Below the pieces are notes generated by a model. The model was not told the origin of the DNA, searched no databases, and saw nothing but the letters and a program-made list of their open reading frames with translations. Below, piece by piece: positions 1 through 12,192 of a stretch of 64,000 nt of DNA. The stretch spans positions 51,284,406 through 51,348,405 of the forward strand of contig NC_083603.1 of assembly GCF_029168945.1 (NCBI RefSeq), in the 5' to 3' direction. Made by a program: the position numbers and the translations under genes. This DNA is from Cannabis sativa. Its lineage: Eukaryota > Streptophyta > Magnoliopsida > Rosales > Cannabaceae. The first letter of the stretch is position 1. Every line of letters starts with the position of its first letter.

Positions 1-1399
1 CATCAATGAGTTCATAGAATACTGCAAGTGGATCCTGGTCACAGAATACCTAACTCATCTTCCATACAGTTTTAATCCATTAATAGAAGATGGATATTAA
101 ACACTTGAGAAAGTGTAACTGTATTGTATTCTGGAATTAGAAATATAAGAAAATTTCTATTTGGAATCTAAAATTAAAGTCAAAGACTTAAATTTATACC
201 AAATATAATGAGTAATTCTATCTTGGACCAGCACTACTAATACAAACTCTAAGTCAGATTTGCCCATACAAGTAGGAGATTTCTAAGATTGAGGATTTAT
301 ATCAATTGGGAATAGAATTTCAGGATTATAATCATATGTGTCATTTAATTTCTTAAGAGAAAATATAATAACATGAAATGATTTATAGACCATTCATCCA
401 ATAACGAATAAGCTAAGAGGAATTAGGATAATTTCGTTTATAAATAAGAATCCAACGATGCTTCGATTAGCGAAAGACAAAGTAATCTTATTTATGTAAT
501 CTTCTTGTTTCATATTGTAAAAATACTAGTCTAAGGTGTCATCAATTGATGAATGTTAGATGTTGCATATACAATATTTATCTTTCGAGATCTTACACTA
601 TTATGTATGTCTAATGGTGAAAATCCATTAGGGATTTATCTCATTAGAAAAACAAACATGTTAGACCAACAATGAAGATTCAAAATTAAACTACAACTTA
701 ATAGCAGAAAATAACATGGTTTAATATAAATTCATACACAATTCAGAAATTATGAACATATAGCAAGTAGGAATGACAAGTGAAAATACTAAAACTTACA
801 ATCCTAAATAATTTCCAAGGTTTTTCAACAAACTGATACAAAGGTCCCCGTTTAGGCGAGAGTCAAAGCATCATCCATTGAATAGAGTTGTCAGCTCATC
901 TAAAATGATAACCATTCTAGCAACCTTTTATTCGATCAAGATTGGAATTCAGCGTTGTCCCGTTTAGGCGAGAGTCAAGGCAATTCTATCTTATGAGCTT
1001 CCACCATTGTTTCATAATTTGCAAGTCAAGTATGGTCGCCACCATTAGGGTGATCTATACCATACAAAACACTTACAAACTACTTATCATTCGAGATTAA
1101 ACGGTGCGAAATTGCTAATGAACGTTCCTCCATTAGGGAGGATTACTCACTAAAACAAACGCGGTGTAAAACCCACAATGGAGATCGAATGTCTTAATAA
1201 TAAAGCTCATTATTTAGAAAAAGAGTTGTATTTTCTTTGTTTCTCTTTATTTATTCTATTTATTTTAAATATATATTTATTTAATTAAAATTTCCAATTT
1301 AGAATGAAAAATTCTAAATATAAATTTTAATTTAATATTTATAAATTTTACTTAGATGGATATGAAAATAACATGAATTATTTCCATCTTAATAATAAT

Positions 1400-2800
1400 T
1401 TCCAATAAATATTTAGAAAAATATTCAATTTAAGTTGTTACAAAATTAATTTAAATTAATTTACAACTCAAATTTAATTTTCTATAAATATATATTGCAT
1501 TTCGAAAAATTAAAGTATTCAAGGATACAATTTTCGAAAATACAAGTTAAAATAAAAAAAAAATTAATCCTGGAAAAATTATTCTAATTTAGTGTTGGCC
1601 CAAAATTAATAAAATTAATTTACAACAAAAAATATAATTTTCCTATTTAATTAAATATATAAGAAAAATTTCAAATATTTAAGTATGATGATGAAAATCA
1701 ACTTAAATATTAATTTTCTATTTAATTAAATATACTAGAAAAATACTTCAAGCAAAAATATCATTTATCTAGATTTTTCTTTGACTAATTAATTCAATTT
1801 TTAATAATATATTTTAATTCATTTATTTTTAAATTAATCAATTAATGAAAAAATCATTGATTTAAGTTGGTCCAAAATTAAAATAAATAATTTACAACTT
1901 TAATCTATTTTTCAAATAAAATTCGAAATTCCAGCATTTAAGAAATGTAATTTCGAAATTTGATTAATAAAATAAAGAAAAAAATATATTTTGAAAATTA
2001 TTTAAATTTAGTTGAAAAATTAAATTTCAACTAAAAATAATTTTCTATTTAATTAAGTGTCATGAAAAAGAAATATTTAAGTATCATGATGAAAATCAAC
2101 TTAGATATTTAATTTTCAAATTGATTAAATGTATTAAATTAAAGAAATAAATAATTAAGTGTAGAGAAGGCTTAATTATTAATCTCTAGTTTAATACTAG
2201 GAAAAATATACTTAAAATAAATTGTACCAAAATTAATTATATAAATAATTAATTTCACAATGTATATTATTTTCCTATTTAACATTAGAAATAATAAGTA
2301 GTCTAGAAATAACTATCTAGAAAATATCTTATTTGACTAAGTATCTTTTCCACACAATTTGAAAAAATATCTAATTTAAGTTGTATTAGAAAAAAAATCT
2401 AGAACTTAAATATTTTCAAATTTAGATTTAATTAAATATCAAAAATTAAGTTGTAACCACTTAATTTGAAAATATTCCATTTTAAGTTAATATTCGAAAA
2501 GATATTAACTTAAAAAATATCTAAAATATTCCATTTTAAGTTAATATTCGAAAAGATATTAACTTAAAAAATATCTAAAGAATCTTAATAATCAATGCCT
2601 AAAATTCCTCAACTTAATTTTGAAATTTTAAATCCAAAAGATATTCAGATTTAAGTTGGTTAGTTGTAGATAACTAAATATCAACTTAAATAGGAATATT
2701 TAATGAAAAATTTAAATTAAGCTCCAGAAAGAATCTAGATGGTTATAATTCTATATTTAATTAAATACAAGAAAATACATATAATTTAGCTTAGAATAAA
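1400..2800. repeat. Array of diverged hairpin-like modules in the LARD interior
   Basis: Stems of the AATTTAAGTTG / CAACTTAAAT type and the phrase TTTTCTATTTAATTAAATA recur with variation through this interval. One longer phrase (AAATATTTAAGTAT followed by ATGATGAAAATCAACTTA) is found at about 1675-1704 and again at about 2072-2102. I read this as amplification of a structured non-coding module, although low complexity makes exact unit limits uncertain. Confidence 0.5.
2471..2578. repeat. Exact 54-bp tandem duplication, each unit a hairpin
   Basis: Two identical 54-bp units lie head to tail (2471-2524 and 2525-2578). Each holds a perfect 13-bp inverted repeat, TTTAAGTTAATAT against ATATTAACTTAAA, around an 8-base TCGAAAAG loop. 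The identity of the units suggests a recent duplication. Confidence 0.9.
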
Positions 2801-4407
2801 AAATTCTTTAAACTATAATTTTCTTAAATTAATTTCAAAATAAATGAAATTAATTATGTTGCTAATCAATTTTATTAGGTTAAACTAGTTTAATTAACCT
2901 AGTACAGTTATTCAAATCAGGCAAATGGGCCTTCACAATTGGGGTGGTTCATGTGAGGGGGTGCTGGGTTCAGTATGTCGTACCCACTACTATGGCTCCC
3001 AACTCTCACACAAGGCCCAAAAGAGAGGAATTTAACCTTAATAAGAACAACTGTTATTAATTGAATAGGCCCAAAAACTAAATGGGCCTAAATAAATTCT
3101 ATCAAGAACTATGATAATTTATTTTAGCAACAACAACCTATATGCATCTATAATAAAATTAAATACATAGGCTCACACAGGCACACTTTGGATGGGTCCT
3201 ATCATGTTGCTAGGTCATACACAGATGAAAGAAGATTGTAAATATACCTGTTACAAATTATTATCTTGACCAAGGGAGCCATCAGATCATTAGATCTGGC
3301 AAAAAGTAACCATGGCTATTTGCAATCAAGTAATAATAGGTTTTGAAAACTTACACACAAGCTAAAACACATACTCATGCAACAAGGTTAGCTGGATAGT
3401 TGGATGTAGGATTTATTTAATTTTAAATTAAATAATTAATTTTGATATTAAATAATTAATTTCAAAAAAAAATTCGAAAAATTTAAAAAAAAATTTGAAA
3501 TAAAAAAAAAATCGAAATTAAATTAAAATTTAAATTTAAAATTAAACCTACAATTTTGAAAAATTAGGTTTCAACCAACCTAAATATCATTTCAAAATTC
3601 GCTAACTACTTTTAAAATTTAAATGTTATTTTATAAATAAAAATTAAATAAAAAATTAGAAAAGATAAATGAATATCTTTTTCAGATTTTAAATGTAATT
3701 TAAATAAATAAAATAACAAAATTTAAAAGTTAGCAAAATATCTTACATCCTTTAAAAATTACATGATTGTAGTTATCTTATTTTAAATTTAAATAAGGTC
3801 AATTTATTAAAAAAAAAAAAATTTAAAATATTTTAAATCTGACCTTAAATTTAAAAATAAGATAAGATATAGTCAAATTTTAAAATAAGATAGATTATTA
3901 AGCAAAAAGATAGATACTAACTATTTTCAAATTCAAATTACACTAATATCTTGAATTAAATTTAAAAAATATTAAATTAATTCAAAATGATAATTAGAAT
4001 TGAATTAGGAATAGTAATAGTATAAATACAGAACTACACAAAAAGTCGGAAGTTAATTCCATGAAAAAGCATGAAAAAACGAAGAAAAACGAAAAAAATT
4101 GTGAGTTGTACGGACAGTTTTCGCGATCGCAGGAAAATTTCAGCACAACTCCGATTTTTCTGAATCTTCAAAAAATCATAACTAATTCAAATTAAATCGA
4201 AATTGAGTTCTGTAAAAAAGGTAACTTGCTTAATTTGTTCCATACTATCCAATAAAAATAATTCCAGAAACAGAATCGCAATTATTTTTTACCAAAATTT
4301 ACAAACATCAATCAATCATCAAATAACACTCAATACAACATGATACCATCCAAAAAAACAAACAAACAATCGTTTTAAAGTCCAAATTTCTTGTAAGTAA
4401 ATCAATT

Positions 4408-4425
4408 ACCATGGCTCTGAGGCCA
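4408..4425 (-). other. Primer-binding-site-like sequence (initiator Met tRNA type)
   Basis: Read on the minus strand, the sequence just inside the LTR is TGGCCTCAGAGCCATGGT. The usual plant site is TGGTATCAGAGCC, complementary to the 3' end of initiator tRNA-Met, so there are two mismatches. It fixes the element orientation as minus, with 4428-6323 as its 5' LTR. Confidence 0.55.
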
Positions 4426-4427
4426 GT

Positions 4428-6323
4428 TGTTGGAAATTATTTTACCAGGATCTTAGATCTACTCACAAGTATGTTGATTAACACCCTAAATATGAACTTT
4501 CTAAAACGATGAAATAAACACATATAGAGTTTAGGAAACCTTACATTGGGTGCAGCGGAATATAATGACTCCTTCTGTTCAGATATCTAGCCCTTGATTC
4601 CTTTATGTAGCAGAGCATTATCAATATCTGAACCTGGATCTCTTTCTCTGAATCTTTGATGCTGAAACTCCTTCTTACTGAAAGTCTTTCTTCACGATCT
4701 TCTTCACTATGATTGAGGTATCACATGCTGTGTGTGGGCACTACTCTTACACTAAGAATTTCGAAATCTCAATGAGGAAGAGAGAGAGAGTGGGTTCGGC
4801 CAAAGATAGGGAGAGAGAAGGCTCAGTTTTTTCTGAATGAAAAAGTAGAAAATTTAAGTGTAATTTTCCTGAAGCCTTCACTATCTATTTATAGCATTCC
4901 ACTAGGATTAGGTTTGAATTATTTGGCATTAAAATAATAAAAATATCAGTTTAAATTTCCTACAAAAGTGGCTGGCCCTATACTAGTGGATTTGGGCCTC
5001 ACTTTTTGCAATTTTGCAGTTTTACCTTTTCTGCATCTGATTTTCTCAAAAACGCTAATTTTCTAATTCAACCATTTAAATGCCAATTCTAACTATTTAA
5101 TAACTATAAATAATTATTAAATAATATTGTCATTTATCATATTTATTAATTGAACCATACAAAGTATCATAATTAACAAATATGCCCCTAAAAACTCTTT
5201 CTTTACAATTTTGCCCTTACTTAGTGAAAATTCACAAATAGACATAGTCTAATTTGAGAATTATAATTGATTAATCAAAACCAATTACATGAGTCTTACA
5301 AGCAATTTTATCTCAACTAGTGCGGGGACCATGGGTCTATATAACCGAGCTTCCAATAAGTAGATCAAGAATTTAACACTAAAATTCACTAACTTATTAA
5401 TTCTTCGTTGAATCCACGCATAGAACTTAGAATTGCACTCTCAGTATATAGAATGCTCTATATGTTCCACCATATAGACACATCATTAGTTATCCATTGT
5501 TATAATCCTAATGTGATCAATGATCCTCTATATGAATGATCTACACTGTAAAGGGATTAAATTACTGTTACACCCTACAATGTATTTATTCCTTAAAACA
5601 CTTGACCCCGTATAAATGATATTTCAGCTTATGTGAAATGAGTACTCCACCATTTATGTTCGTTTGGTCAAGCTCGAAGGAGATCATCCTTTGCTTACTA
5701 TTCGCCAGATAGAAGCTATAGATTCCATGTTTATGTTAGCGCTCCCACTCAATTGCACTACCGTGTTCCCAAAATGTACGTATCACCCTGACCTAAAAGT
5801 AGGCTTAACTGACAAATCAAAGAACACGAATAGCCTTTCAAGATTGAGCCTAATCATAACAGGATTAAGATCATTTTATCTAGGATCAACTAGGCGATAT
5901 TGACTTGAATAGATATTACGGTAAGTTTAATAAATCTAAGTCAAAGTTCAATATCGGTCCCTTCCGATGCATACTCCATGCATCCAACCTGAGCTTTACT
6001 TTAACCAATGTTCTGGAAAGAACATAGCATTTCTCCAAATACAAGTAAACTCTTGTTGTAGATTATCATATCAGTAAAACCCTGTGTCTGATAAATCTAG
6101 GAAACTTTATTCACATAGTCATGTTTACTTTCCAATGTGTTGACGGCACAATAAACAGGATCAAGTATGTGAAAAGGATTTCAGATGAATTTATACATTA
6201 TGTACATATAATCATGAAATAAATCATGTGAACCATGCAACATTAAATGTTATTTCTGATCTATATTAATAAGTAAATTTGATTATATTGAAATGAGTTT
6301 TATTTAGGGCATAAAACCCAACA
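4428..6323 (-). repeat. LTR (5' LTR of the minus-strand LARD-like element)
   Basis: The 1896-bp sequence begins TGTTGG and ends CCCAACA, matching end to end the solo LTR at 49452-51378 (itself framed by a 5-bp duplication) and, in reverse, the fragment at 28941-30404. On its sense (minus) strand a TATAAATAG box lies at 4885-4893. The right edge abuts a Gypsy gag remnant, so the element inserted into that older gag. The matching target duplication cannot be checked because the other end is outside the window. Confidence 0.8.
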
Positions 6324-7640
6324 CCTCCATGTCATAATCTTTTACAGCTACAAACTTTTTTTTAAAAAGAGATTGCAGGTCTCTCGAGCTTTGAATGGAT
6401 CTGAGAGGTAACATTTTCCACCAATCTTTAGAAAACTTTATTAAAGTTAACGAAAAACAAAGACATTTCACATCATCACTTGCATTTTCCACTTGCATCA
6501 GTCTAATATATTTAGACAAATGGGCCAGGGTCCGCTCTACCTTCATATAGCTCCATTTGAGGCATTCTTAAATTTTAAGGTGAGGGTACCTCTATTATTC
6601 TTCTAACACATGGTTTCAGATCCTCTTCTTCTAAATCAGATACAGCCCTGCTTTGATTCTGGGATAGACATTTTGTGAGCTTAGTTAATACAGTTATTTG
6701 ATCTTCCAACTGCCTGGTATTGTCGTCCAGGAACTCACATCCTCAAATCCTGTCATTGATACTATTCCTGAGATTGCCTCTGTGAGGTCTTGCTTTCTCA
6801 CCTTTGGGTTTATCTCTCTTTGCATTTAATCATTTTTGTAGGTCCTCTATTGACATACTATCTTTTGCGTAGATCTCCTCTACCCCTTCACTCTGGTTAA
6901 CAAAATCACAAGGGCAATTTTTTAATCCTCGAGGTAGGCCTTTGTACCTAAGTATCAGGCCTATCGTTTCGCACAACACCGCCTCACGGATCAATAGGGC
7001 AGCCTTACCCTAGAGCATTGGCAGCCTTTGTTTTTTGCAAAGGTTGGTTGGCTGCGTTCTTGTTTTTCCTTGGAGCATCAACAACATTCTTGTTTGCAGG
7101 TTCCTCCATGATACCTTTTTCATTCTCCATTACAGGAATAAAAGGTCCAACATTCATAGGATTAACCTTTTTTGTGGTATTATTTTCTTCTAGAGTAGGC
7201 TCGTCAGGAGAATTTTTCTCGGGAACTTCCTTTTCAGGCTTGATCACGGTATGTATTCGTGCTAAGGTTTCTCACATTTGGCGTGAGAATTCTTCCTGCT
7301 CCACCAATTTCTTTTTGGTCTCAGCGAGTTCTTAAGCCATCCGAATCACTTCTAGATCTTGTTCATAATAATACTCCTCATCGTTCTTGTTATAACCATC
7401 GTAAGGATCATCCTCTTGAACCACCCGATCCTCCTCGTCAATGGGATCCTCATCAATGTATTTCTAACGTTGTTGATTCTTCTTTGCGGGGTAGCTACTC
7501 ACTTCTGATGTCTCTCCCTCCCCAACAACACTTGTCTCTACATGTGTCGTGGGAGGAGGATTAACATCATCCATGGTGGTATCCCCATCATGAGCAGTAG
7601 GTTTGGTGACTGTGGTTCTAGTGGCTATCATTGTTGCAGT
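6324..7640 (-). pseudogene. Decayed Gypsy-type gag
   Basis: On the minus strand the frame at 6324-6546 reads like the Retrotrans_gag domain: an ENASDDVKCLCF segment, a DWWKMLP segment and a following F-KKKF segment match the usual pattern of small-residue helix, W and LP. Upstream (about 7005-7247 and 7464-7640) open stretches rich in E, K, P and T fit a gag N-terminal region, with a possible start near 7634. Frames are broken between the pieces and the C-terminal part is removed by the LTR at 4428-6323. This is a dead fragment of an old Gypsy element; pol is not present. Confidence 0.55.
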
Positions 7641-7689
7641 ATACAATGTTAGTATCAAATTTCTTTAGCTCTCAACGAAAGTATCAAAA

Positions 7690-8290
7690 TATTTATTGAG
7701 TTTTTTTGGAAATTTATTTAAAATAGAATAAAAGTTAAAGAAAATAAATAAAATATAAAAGTCAAGCCAAGAATTTTTACGTGGTTTGAGTGTTAATGAA
7801 ATCTAGTCCACGAGTCAATATTATTTGGCTAGAAAAGCTTTCGAGTATTACACATGTGTTCTTGTCTAGTTATGAACCCTAGCTTTTGCCTTAGCTTGTA
7901 AGAATTGAAATTCTCACCCTTTGCATGAAAGGGTTTCGTTATATTTATAGGTTAGGGTTTGCATGTAAGCATGGCCCATTGATGAGGTAAATACAAGTAA
8001 TATATTGACTTTGGGCTCATTCGGTGAGACCCAGCCTGTGAGAAAATGGTTATTTGTACACGTGAAAACAACTTTATAATAACAGGAGGAAAACGTGCGC
8101 CACCTTCGCGTGTAATAAAGGCAATTCAATAATTGTTAGATAATTACCATATTTCCTTTTTACGGTTTGCATAATTTTTGGATTTGATTTTAGAGACAAA
8201 GTCCTAATATGGTGGGATTCAATATTAAATGAGCATCATATCAACCTTGACATTCAGAAATCTATTTAATTACCCTTTTAGAAGCATTAC
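7690..8290 (-). repeat. Possible LTR upstream of the decayed gag
   Basis: The stretch lies directly 5' of the gag remnant on the minus strand. It contains an LTR-like phrase (ACGTGGTTTGAG...AGTCCACGAG near 7779-7815) and a minus-strand TATAAATATAACG box near 7935-7950. The region between it and gag (about 7664-7686) could be a primer-binding site, but I cannot assign a tRNA. No partner copy exists in the window, so the limits are approximate. Confidence 0.3.
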
Positions 8291-9662
8291 TAAACAGTTT
8301 CCAAATGCTCTCTCTGCCAGGTCCTTCTCTCGCATGGGTGAGATGTTTTTCTAGAACCTAAATGACCTAACTTAGTAACTTAATCCATTATCTTAACTGG
8401 GCCTGTAATTAGGCTTTTGTTGTTGAAATGAGATCTTAGAAGTATATTTAGTCCTTCTCCCAAAACATGAATAACACAAACCAATTTATACTCTTACAAA
8501 AACATTTACTTCAAAAATATGTATATTTTTAAAGAAAACATTAAAAGGTGTAATACTACCTAATAAATTATATTATTATTGATAAAATTAAATATTTAAT
8601 TGAATATCTATTATAAAATATGAATCGCATATCGTGTGATACATGTATAATAGCAATACTCGTATATAATCATATTGAAATCATATTATGCGGTCCACAA
8701 CAATTTATAATTAAAAATAGAACTAGTCTAAAATTGATGGTGGAATGCGTCCGTACAAAGCCTTTTCTGATAAGAATGAGTTGGTCACTTTCTCCTCAAT
8801 AAAACAAGAAACATATTGCACACCACTACTAATGTAAAGTCACCCTAGTGAGTCTATGTCCAAGTCATTTCCCCATTGATTATTTCTGGTGTTGCAAAGT
8901 ACATTCAGAAGACAAAAAGGACTTCTTATATCTTTCTCTTGTGGAGAAATTTTATTTTTAATAATACAATTTAATCTTTGTTTAAATAAAAAATATAGTG
9001 GGCTCATACTTTATGAAAAAGAGGTGATTTAATACAATGTCTTTCCAGCAATCTAATATTTTAGTACACTTTTTATCGATCACCCTTTGAGAATCATTCT
9101 TATCCACTTCAATCCATGAGTATGTGAAAGACAAGTATGTGAAAAATGTTCATTTTTACTTTTACTTTTGTTTCTAAGAATGGTAATAAGACTCTTTTTT
9201 TCTTTTGAATTATAATAGATTTTTCTCTTTATTCTTTCTACTCCTTCAATGGTGCAACAAATGAACAACCAGAAATAAACTCTTAAATTTACAACAATTA
9301 GTTACATGTACCTTGAAGATGAAATAAACTACTTCATTATGGGTCATAATTACAAGTATTAAGATATTATAAAATAAACAACATAAAATAACGACCAAAC
9401 CGGGTTGTAGGTATACATGCTTCAATTTATAATTTAAAGATATAAGAAGAAGGAATAGTATCACTAAGAGGGTTATTTTATTTTAGTTATAATGGTATTC
9501 AAGATTAATAATCAACCAGAACCGTTTCATAGCAAAGTACCATAGATGATGACCAGCTCTAAGAAAATTCTCTTAATAGTAAGACTATTCCCCTACATTA
9601 CATATGTTTTCACTATCCTTCAATTGAACTTGTGCCTTCTTCTTCCTTGATTGCTTTATTTT
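8291..9662. other. Intergenic DNA, no gene seen
   Basis: AT-rich sequence downstream of the AAA-ATPase gene. Short open frames here are of chance length and without recognisable domains. It probably holds the 3' untranslated region and transcription end of the gene: on the minus strand AATAAA-like hexamers occur just past the stop codon (9655-9662). Confidence 0.5.
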
Positions 9663-11144
9663 TTATTTCAATTCTTCTTCTGTGGCTGCAATGTCCTCCT
9701 CTTCCTTAGCCTCCTGAAGAGCTTGAATCAAGTTACAAAGACATCTCTTGGGATCATCAGTAGGCGATTTCGGCATGAGATTCTCAGCAACATCAGCTGG
9801 TGTAATCTTAGTTTCCTTAATCAAACTCTGAATTTTATCAAACATTTGATGGTTTTCAAGTTTCAAATAGTTCTTAGCAAGAACTTTGAACCCTTCAAAG
9901 CTACAATAAGAAAGCTCAATATGCTTGTCCATTCTACCCCTCCTTATCAAAGCAGGGTCCAACTTTTCTACATAATTAGTAGTAAAAACAACCAACCTCT
10001 CACCCCCACAAGCTGACCAAAGTCCATCAATGAAATTCAAAAGACCAGAAAGAGTAACTTTACTACTATTACCATTGCCACCATTGTTATTATTATTATT
10101 ATTATTCCCTTCTTGATCATTATTATAAGCTTCTTTCCTTTCCTTACCTCTCTCATAATTCTCCCCTGAAATTTGCTCACCTTTCTTCTTTCTCTGACCA
10201 GTAAGATCAAGAGAACAATCAATATCCTCAATCACTATAATAGACTTACCAGTAGTCTCAATCAAAAGCTTCCTAAGCTCAGTGTTATCCTTAACAGCAG
10301 TCAACTCAAGATCATAAACATCATAACTCAACAAATTGGCCATGCAAGCAATCATAGTTGATTTCCCTGTTCCAGGAGGACCATAAAGCAAATACCCTCT
10401 TTTCCAAGCTTTCCCAATCCTAGCATAGAAATCTTTGCTTTGACTAAAAGTCAACAGATCATTAATAATCTCTTTCTTCTTCTCTGGCTCCAATGCCATG
10501 GTCTCAAAAGTTGCAGGGTGCTCAAACACAATATGACTCCACATAGTTTGCTTAAAACTTGACCATTTATAACCAGGACTGTTAGTATAAAGCTTCCTCT
10601 GTCTGTTCTTGACTCTAATCTCTTTACCTTCTCTAATCACATGATCCAAATAAGAATCAGTAATTAAATCTCTGTACCTTTTGTGAAAACTCACCTTGTA
10701 AAAACGCTTCTCCTGTTCGGGGCAATAAGACATTGACATTCCTGTCCTTATTGGAGAAACCGTTTTGCTCAAAACCCACCAAACTTTGGCCCCTTTGAAC
10801 TCGTCCGTGACTCGCTCGAACTCGTCCATACTCAGTACGAGGTTAGTGCTGTCTTTTCCCATCTCGGCCTTGAGTCGCTTGGCGCTTTTAGATGTGTTGG
10901 AGCTCAAGTAAGCTTCTATGGCGGAATAAGCCTCGCTCCGCTTGAGCCGGTCGCCGGTGAATTCGTGGAATGAGATAGTGATGTAAGGGTAGAAGTGGCC
11001 GGTGACTCGGTGAGTGCATTTCTCGAGAAATCGTCGGATTTCATAAGGGCAGTACTGGCGAACGATTGCCCAGATGAACATGAAGCTGGCTATGCTCGAA
11101 CCCATCGTCGTCCACATCTCCCCCATTGTTGGAGGCATCATCAT
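9663..11144 (-). CDS. AAA-ATPase, BCS1/ASD-like plant family
   Basis: Intronless 493-residue protein. Residues 11-31 include a hydrophobic N-terminal segment (SSIASFMFIWAIV) that may be a membrane anchor. An AAA-associated region (about 30-130) follows, then the AAA domain: Walker A GPPGTGKST at 255-263, Walker B IIVIEDID at 302-309, sensor-1 region TTN at 388-390, and LIRRGRMD at 399-406 carrying the arginine-finger candidates. Between Walker B and sensor 1 there is a polar linker with a run of Asn at 347-354. The tail is acidic. Length and single-exon structure are normal for the plant AAA-ATPase ASD/AATP1 group, whose members sit in mitochondrial or ER membranes and are often stress-responsive; location and role here are inferred from family only. 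All catalytic motifs are intact, so it is probably functional. A downstream start at Met7 is possible. It is the only intact host-type gene in the window. Confidence 0.93.
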   Translation of the reverse strand: MMMPPTMGEMWTTMGSSIASFMFIWAIVRQYCPYEIRRFLEKCTHRVTGHFYPYITISFHEFTGDRLKRSEAYSAIEAYLSSNTSKSAKRLKAEMGKDSTNLVLSMDEFERVTDEFKGAKVWWVLSKTVSPIRTGMSMSYCPEQEKRFYKVSFHKRYRDLITDSYLDHVIREGKEIRVKNRQRKLYTNSPGYKWSSFKQTMWSHIVFEHPATFETMALEPEKKKEIINDLLTFSQSKDFYARIGKAWKRGYLLYGPPGTGKSTMIACMANLLSYDVYDLELTAVKDNTELRKLLIETTGKSIIVIEDIDCSLDLTGQRKKKGEQISGENYERGKERKEAYNNDQEGNNNNNNNNGGNGNSSKVTLSGLLNFIDGLWSACGGERLVVFTTNYVEKLDPALIRRGRMDKHIELSYCSFEGFKVLAKNYLKLENHQMFDKIQSLIKETKITPADVAENLMPKSPTDDPKRCLCNLIQALQEAKEEEDIAATEEELK

Positions 11145-11230
11145 TTTTCTCTGAGTTTCAGAAAGTTTAGTATATGGGGAGTTTTGGTCTTATATTATTT
11201 TTGCTTTACTTTCTCGTTATTAATAAGCTG
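11145..11230 (-). promoter_or_regulatory. Probable core promoter and 5' leader of the AAA-ATPase gene
   Basis: Read on the minus strand, a TATA-like AATAATATAAG lies at about 11189-11199, some 45-55 bp upstream of the start codon, which would leave a very short leader. No further element can be assigned with confidence. Confidence 0.35.
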
Positions 11231-11231
11231 A

Positions 11232-11640
11232 AAGCAAAGCTTTTTTCATGGCGGTTTTTTAAAGTTGGGGAAAATGAAAGGAGGATATGTTAGTGTTTAT
11301 AAGCTAATCAAATTAAAGAGTGAATACCAAACCAAAAGTAGTGTCCCAATATTAACAATATTTATTTAATTAATAGTTATATTATTAATGGAATCTGCAA
11401 TATTATTCAATTTTTGTAGTATTCAATCTAAAAGATCTTTATATATAAACTGCAAAATCAGAGTCTCTGAATTATATTCTTGCTCGTCAATTTTCAGTAA
11501 CTTCACAAAGAAAAAGATTTTATATTTTTAGTTATTACGTGGAAAATTATATATAAATATTTATATTCGTACGTAACTGGTAACTGTTTTTGATATGTTA
11601 ACATGTAATATACACACATTAGTAAGTAGAGAAAATATTT
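11232..11640. other. Intergenic DNA upstream of the AAA-ATPase gene
   Basis: AT-rich sequence without coding potential; may hold upstream regulatory sites of the gene, none recognisable by eye. Confidence 0.4.
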
Positions 11641-11756
11641 ACTGGCTTCCATTATCATCATAATCTGTCAGTTCTGCATCTCTCTCTTTTATTGGAAATG
11701 TACGTTTAATATCCCATGCAATGTATAAAATCCTTCAATCATTCAAGTAATATTGA

Positions 11757-12164
11757 TTGGCACTAGGTATTGTAGCATGCGGATGTGATGGGCGTATACT
11801 CAAGGCGTTTTCAACTATTTCCACCATAAGTTGTCAATCCAAAATTGCTGAAATTCTAAGTGTCAAAAAGGCACTTAGTTGGATAAAAAGGAATAACAAC
11901 ATTGCTGAGACGGATTGCATTTTAGTTGTTCAAGCTATTCTTAGTTTGGTCTCTATGTCTTCTATATTTGGTTTATTTGTTCAAAATTATCAGTCTATTT
12001 TATCTTTTTTAACTAATGTTTCTATTGGTCATGTTAAACGGTCTGCTAACAAAATCGCACACTGTATGGCACGTGGTGCTTGTTATTGGTCAGGTCGTCT
12101 TTCTACTGAGGGCGATGTTTCCCTTGCTCTTCAGTCCATTGTATTAGCGGATTTATCTGTCTAA
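11757..12164 (+). pseudogene. LINE-type RNase H domain, 5'-truncated L1 remnant
   Basis: An open frame of about 135 codons without an ATG at its beginning resembles the C-terminal RNase H domain (RVT_3 type) of plant non-LTR retrotransposons. Visible signs are a G-x3-CGCDGRIL segment, an AEILSVKKAL helix with the conserved Glu, an ETDC segment in place of the usual ESDC, and the closing HVKRSANKIAH segment followed by a MARGA helix. It stops at 12162-12164 and within 25 bp runs into an A-tract (about 12183-12192), as expected for the 3' end of a LINE. The upstream reverse transcriptase is missing, so this is a 5'-truncated insertion. An ATATTTAC phrase on both sides (about 11636 and 12191) may be the target duplication. 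A domesticated RNase H-like gene is less likely, as no start codon is evident. Confidence 0.65.
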
Positions 12165-12192
12165 TAAAAGTTTTCCTTTATTCAAAAAAAAA

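Larger units (their letters stand above)
1..4427 (-). mobile_element. Non-coding internal region of a LARD-like LTR retrotransposon
   Basis: No reading frame here resembles gag or pol on either strand. The stretch ends at an LTR (4428-6323) and has a primer-binding-site-like sequence beside it, so I read it as the internal region of a minus-strand LTR element whose far end lies left of the window. It is very AT-rich with many diverged inverted repeats. The phrase CCATTAGGG recurs near 624, 1040 and 1130, and a GTTTAGGCGAGAGTCAA phrase occurs near 850 and 962. The sequence around 2930-3010 and 3180-3340 is less AT-rich but has no coding sign. Large retrotransposon derivatives are long, non-coding and depend on other elements for proteins; that assignment is inference from structure. 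A heavily decayed coding element is the alternative. Confidence 0.6.

Noticed and set aside
5664..5903. 79-codon ORF in the LTR at 4428-6323
   Set aside because: Inside an LTR; not kept open in the solo LTR copy at 49452-51378.
9651..10016. 121-codon plus-strand ORF overlapping the AAA-ATPase gene
   Set aside because: It is antisense to a protein with all AAA motifs and has no domain of its own.
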